From: Terriglobia bacterium
Lineage (GTDB): Bacteria > Acidobacteriota > Terriglobia > Acidiferrales > UBA7541
Assembly (NCBI GenBank): GCA_020073605.1
Contig: JAIQEW010000003.1
Location: 62,001 to 126,000 of the forward strand
Reading direction: 5' to 3'
Length of the DNA stretch: 64,000 bases
The position numbers were made by a program, and so were the translations under genes. Of this stretch, positions 63,436 to 64,000 are shown piece after piece (position 1 is the stretch's first letter; every line of letters begins with the position of its first letter). The notes under the pieces were generated by a model. That model searched no databases and had not been told where the DNA came from. It saw only the letters and a program-made list of their open reading frames with translations.

Positions 63436-64000
63436 TTGAGCGCCAGCCATTCCAACAAGCATTCTTCCGGCGAAGCTTCGACGAAAAAGGCGCTGATTCT
63501 GGAAGCAGCGCGCACGTTGGGCAAGCCGCGCTTCACTCCCGCGGAGATCGAGCAGATTCGCCGGCAATTGATCGCGCATCTGGGCGCGCAGGGAAAGACC
63601 TCGGCGGATTACATCGTGAGCGTGCTCGAGCAGGCGGGAATGCGCGTGGTCCTTTCCACGCGTGCGGACACGGAAGGGCGCTACGAAGAGGAGTTCGCCG
63701 ACCTGCTGCACTTCTCGACGTTCACCGAAGCGGAGATGTGCCTGGTGCGCCTCGACGAGCTATTGCGGAAATTCGTGGTGGAGGGCGAGCGCAGCGCCGC
63801 CGAGCGCGTCCGCGAAGTCGCGCGCCTGGGACGCCGCCGCGCGGAGATGATCGCGCGGAACCACAAGGTGGACGCCGGGAAGCGCGCGCAAAAGGAAGAG
63901 GTCGCCCGGTGGTTTGCGGTCTGGCTCGAGACGCCGGGCGCGTTTTTCGACTGGCTCGAAGTACGGAAACAGTCTCCTGAATTCCGCGAAAAATTCCCAC
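63436..64000 (+). CDS. Conserved hypothetical protein, cut by window end
   Basis: A TTG at 63436, 8 bp after mltG, opens a frame that stays open to the window end (188 residues seen). The protein is highly charged and helical: FTPAEIEQIRRQLIAHLG, GKTSADYIVSVLEQAGMRVV, EEEFADLLHFSTFTEAEMCL and a C-terminal WFAVWLETPGAFFDWLEV. I believe this is a conserved acidobacterial protein of unknown function. Position after mltG suggests a cell-envelope or division link, but this is only context. Confidence 0.7.
   Translation, partial: MSASHSNKHSSGEASTKKALILEAARTLGKPRFTPAEIEQIRRQLIAHLGAQGKTSADYIVSVLEQAGMRVVLSTRADTEGRYEEEFADLLHFSTFTEAEMCLVRLDELLRKFVVEGERSAAERVREVARLGRRRAEMIARNHKVDAGKRAQKEEVARWFAVWLETPGAFFDWLEVRKQSPEFREKFP

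Overview
This is a GC-rich bacterial chromosome segment, almost fully coding. No rRNA or intact tRNA gene was seen, so taxonomy rests on gene content. A six-domain ribosomal protein S1 gene followed by an HU/IHF gene, an EF-P with a PGN loop tip, the hopanoid gene hpnH, several secreted proteins of an acidobacterial type and many palindromic REP-like repeats together suggest Acidobacteriota (inference; medium confidence).

Layout. 0-0.8 kb: a gene remnant and a fragment resembling a tRNA-Ser 3' end. 0.8-2.3 kb: a CsgG-like exported protein and a basic Lys-rich protein. 2.4-11.9 kb: an aromatic-compound region, with 4-hydroxybenzoate 3-monooxygenase (pobA) divergent from two MFS carriers plus a carboxylesterase, a small low-GC membrane protein, an ABC-2 exporter, and benzoylformate decarboxylase. 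11.95-12.7 kb: a REP-associated tyrosine transposase bracketed by its REP palindromes. 12.7-20.3 kb: housekeeping genes (HIT protein, HU/IHF, rpsA, a saccharopine-dehydrogenase-like protein, efp, purB). 20.3-25.6 kb: an accessory region holding a DUF4062-like gene next to a GHKL-ATPase/nuclease fusion (a candidate defence pair), palindromes, a DUF433/DUF5615 toxin-antitoxin pair, and three copies of the 3' tail of the adjacent metallo-beta-lactamase-fold gene. 25.6-33.7 kb: WalJ-like hydrolase, hpnH, M16 peptidase, rlmN, pgeF, acpS, mtaB. 33.7-41.9 kb: a signalling block with a LuxR regulator, two sigma-54 activators, a soluble histidine kinase, two PilZ proteins and a GGDEF-PilZ protein. 43-47.6 kb: a CHAD, SixA, Ppx/GppA and twin thymidylate-kinase-like block, probably polyphosphate related. 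47.7-51.5 kb: a ubiquitin-like sulfur carrier, a nuclease-fold protein, a BNR-repeat protein, DoxX and a URO-D family protein. 51.5-57.7 kb: REP-rich spacers, an EamA exporter and a single-chain type IIG/ISP-like restriction-modification enzyme. 57.7-64 kb: PPK2, cytochrome c, a LuxR regulator, an M28 peptidase, ruvX, mltG and a conserved gene cut by the window end.

How genes work together. pobA, the carriers and the esterase fit uptake and opening of aromatic esters to 4-hydroxybenzoate and then protocatechuate. The SixA/Ppx/CHAD block and the separate PPK2 suggest polyphosphate metabolism. The kinase and NtrC-type regulator form a two-component pair beside c-di-GMP genes. The strongest candidates for new biology are the GHKL-nuclease/DUF4062 pair, the serial tail duplications at the hydrolase gene, and the twin TMK-like kinases, one of which has lost its Walker A lysine.
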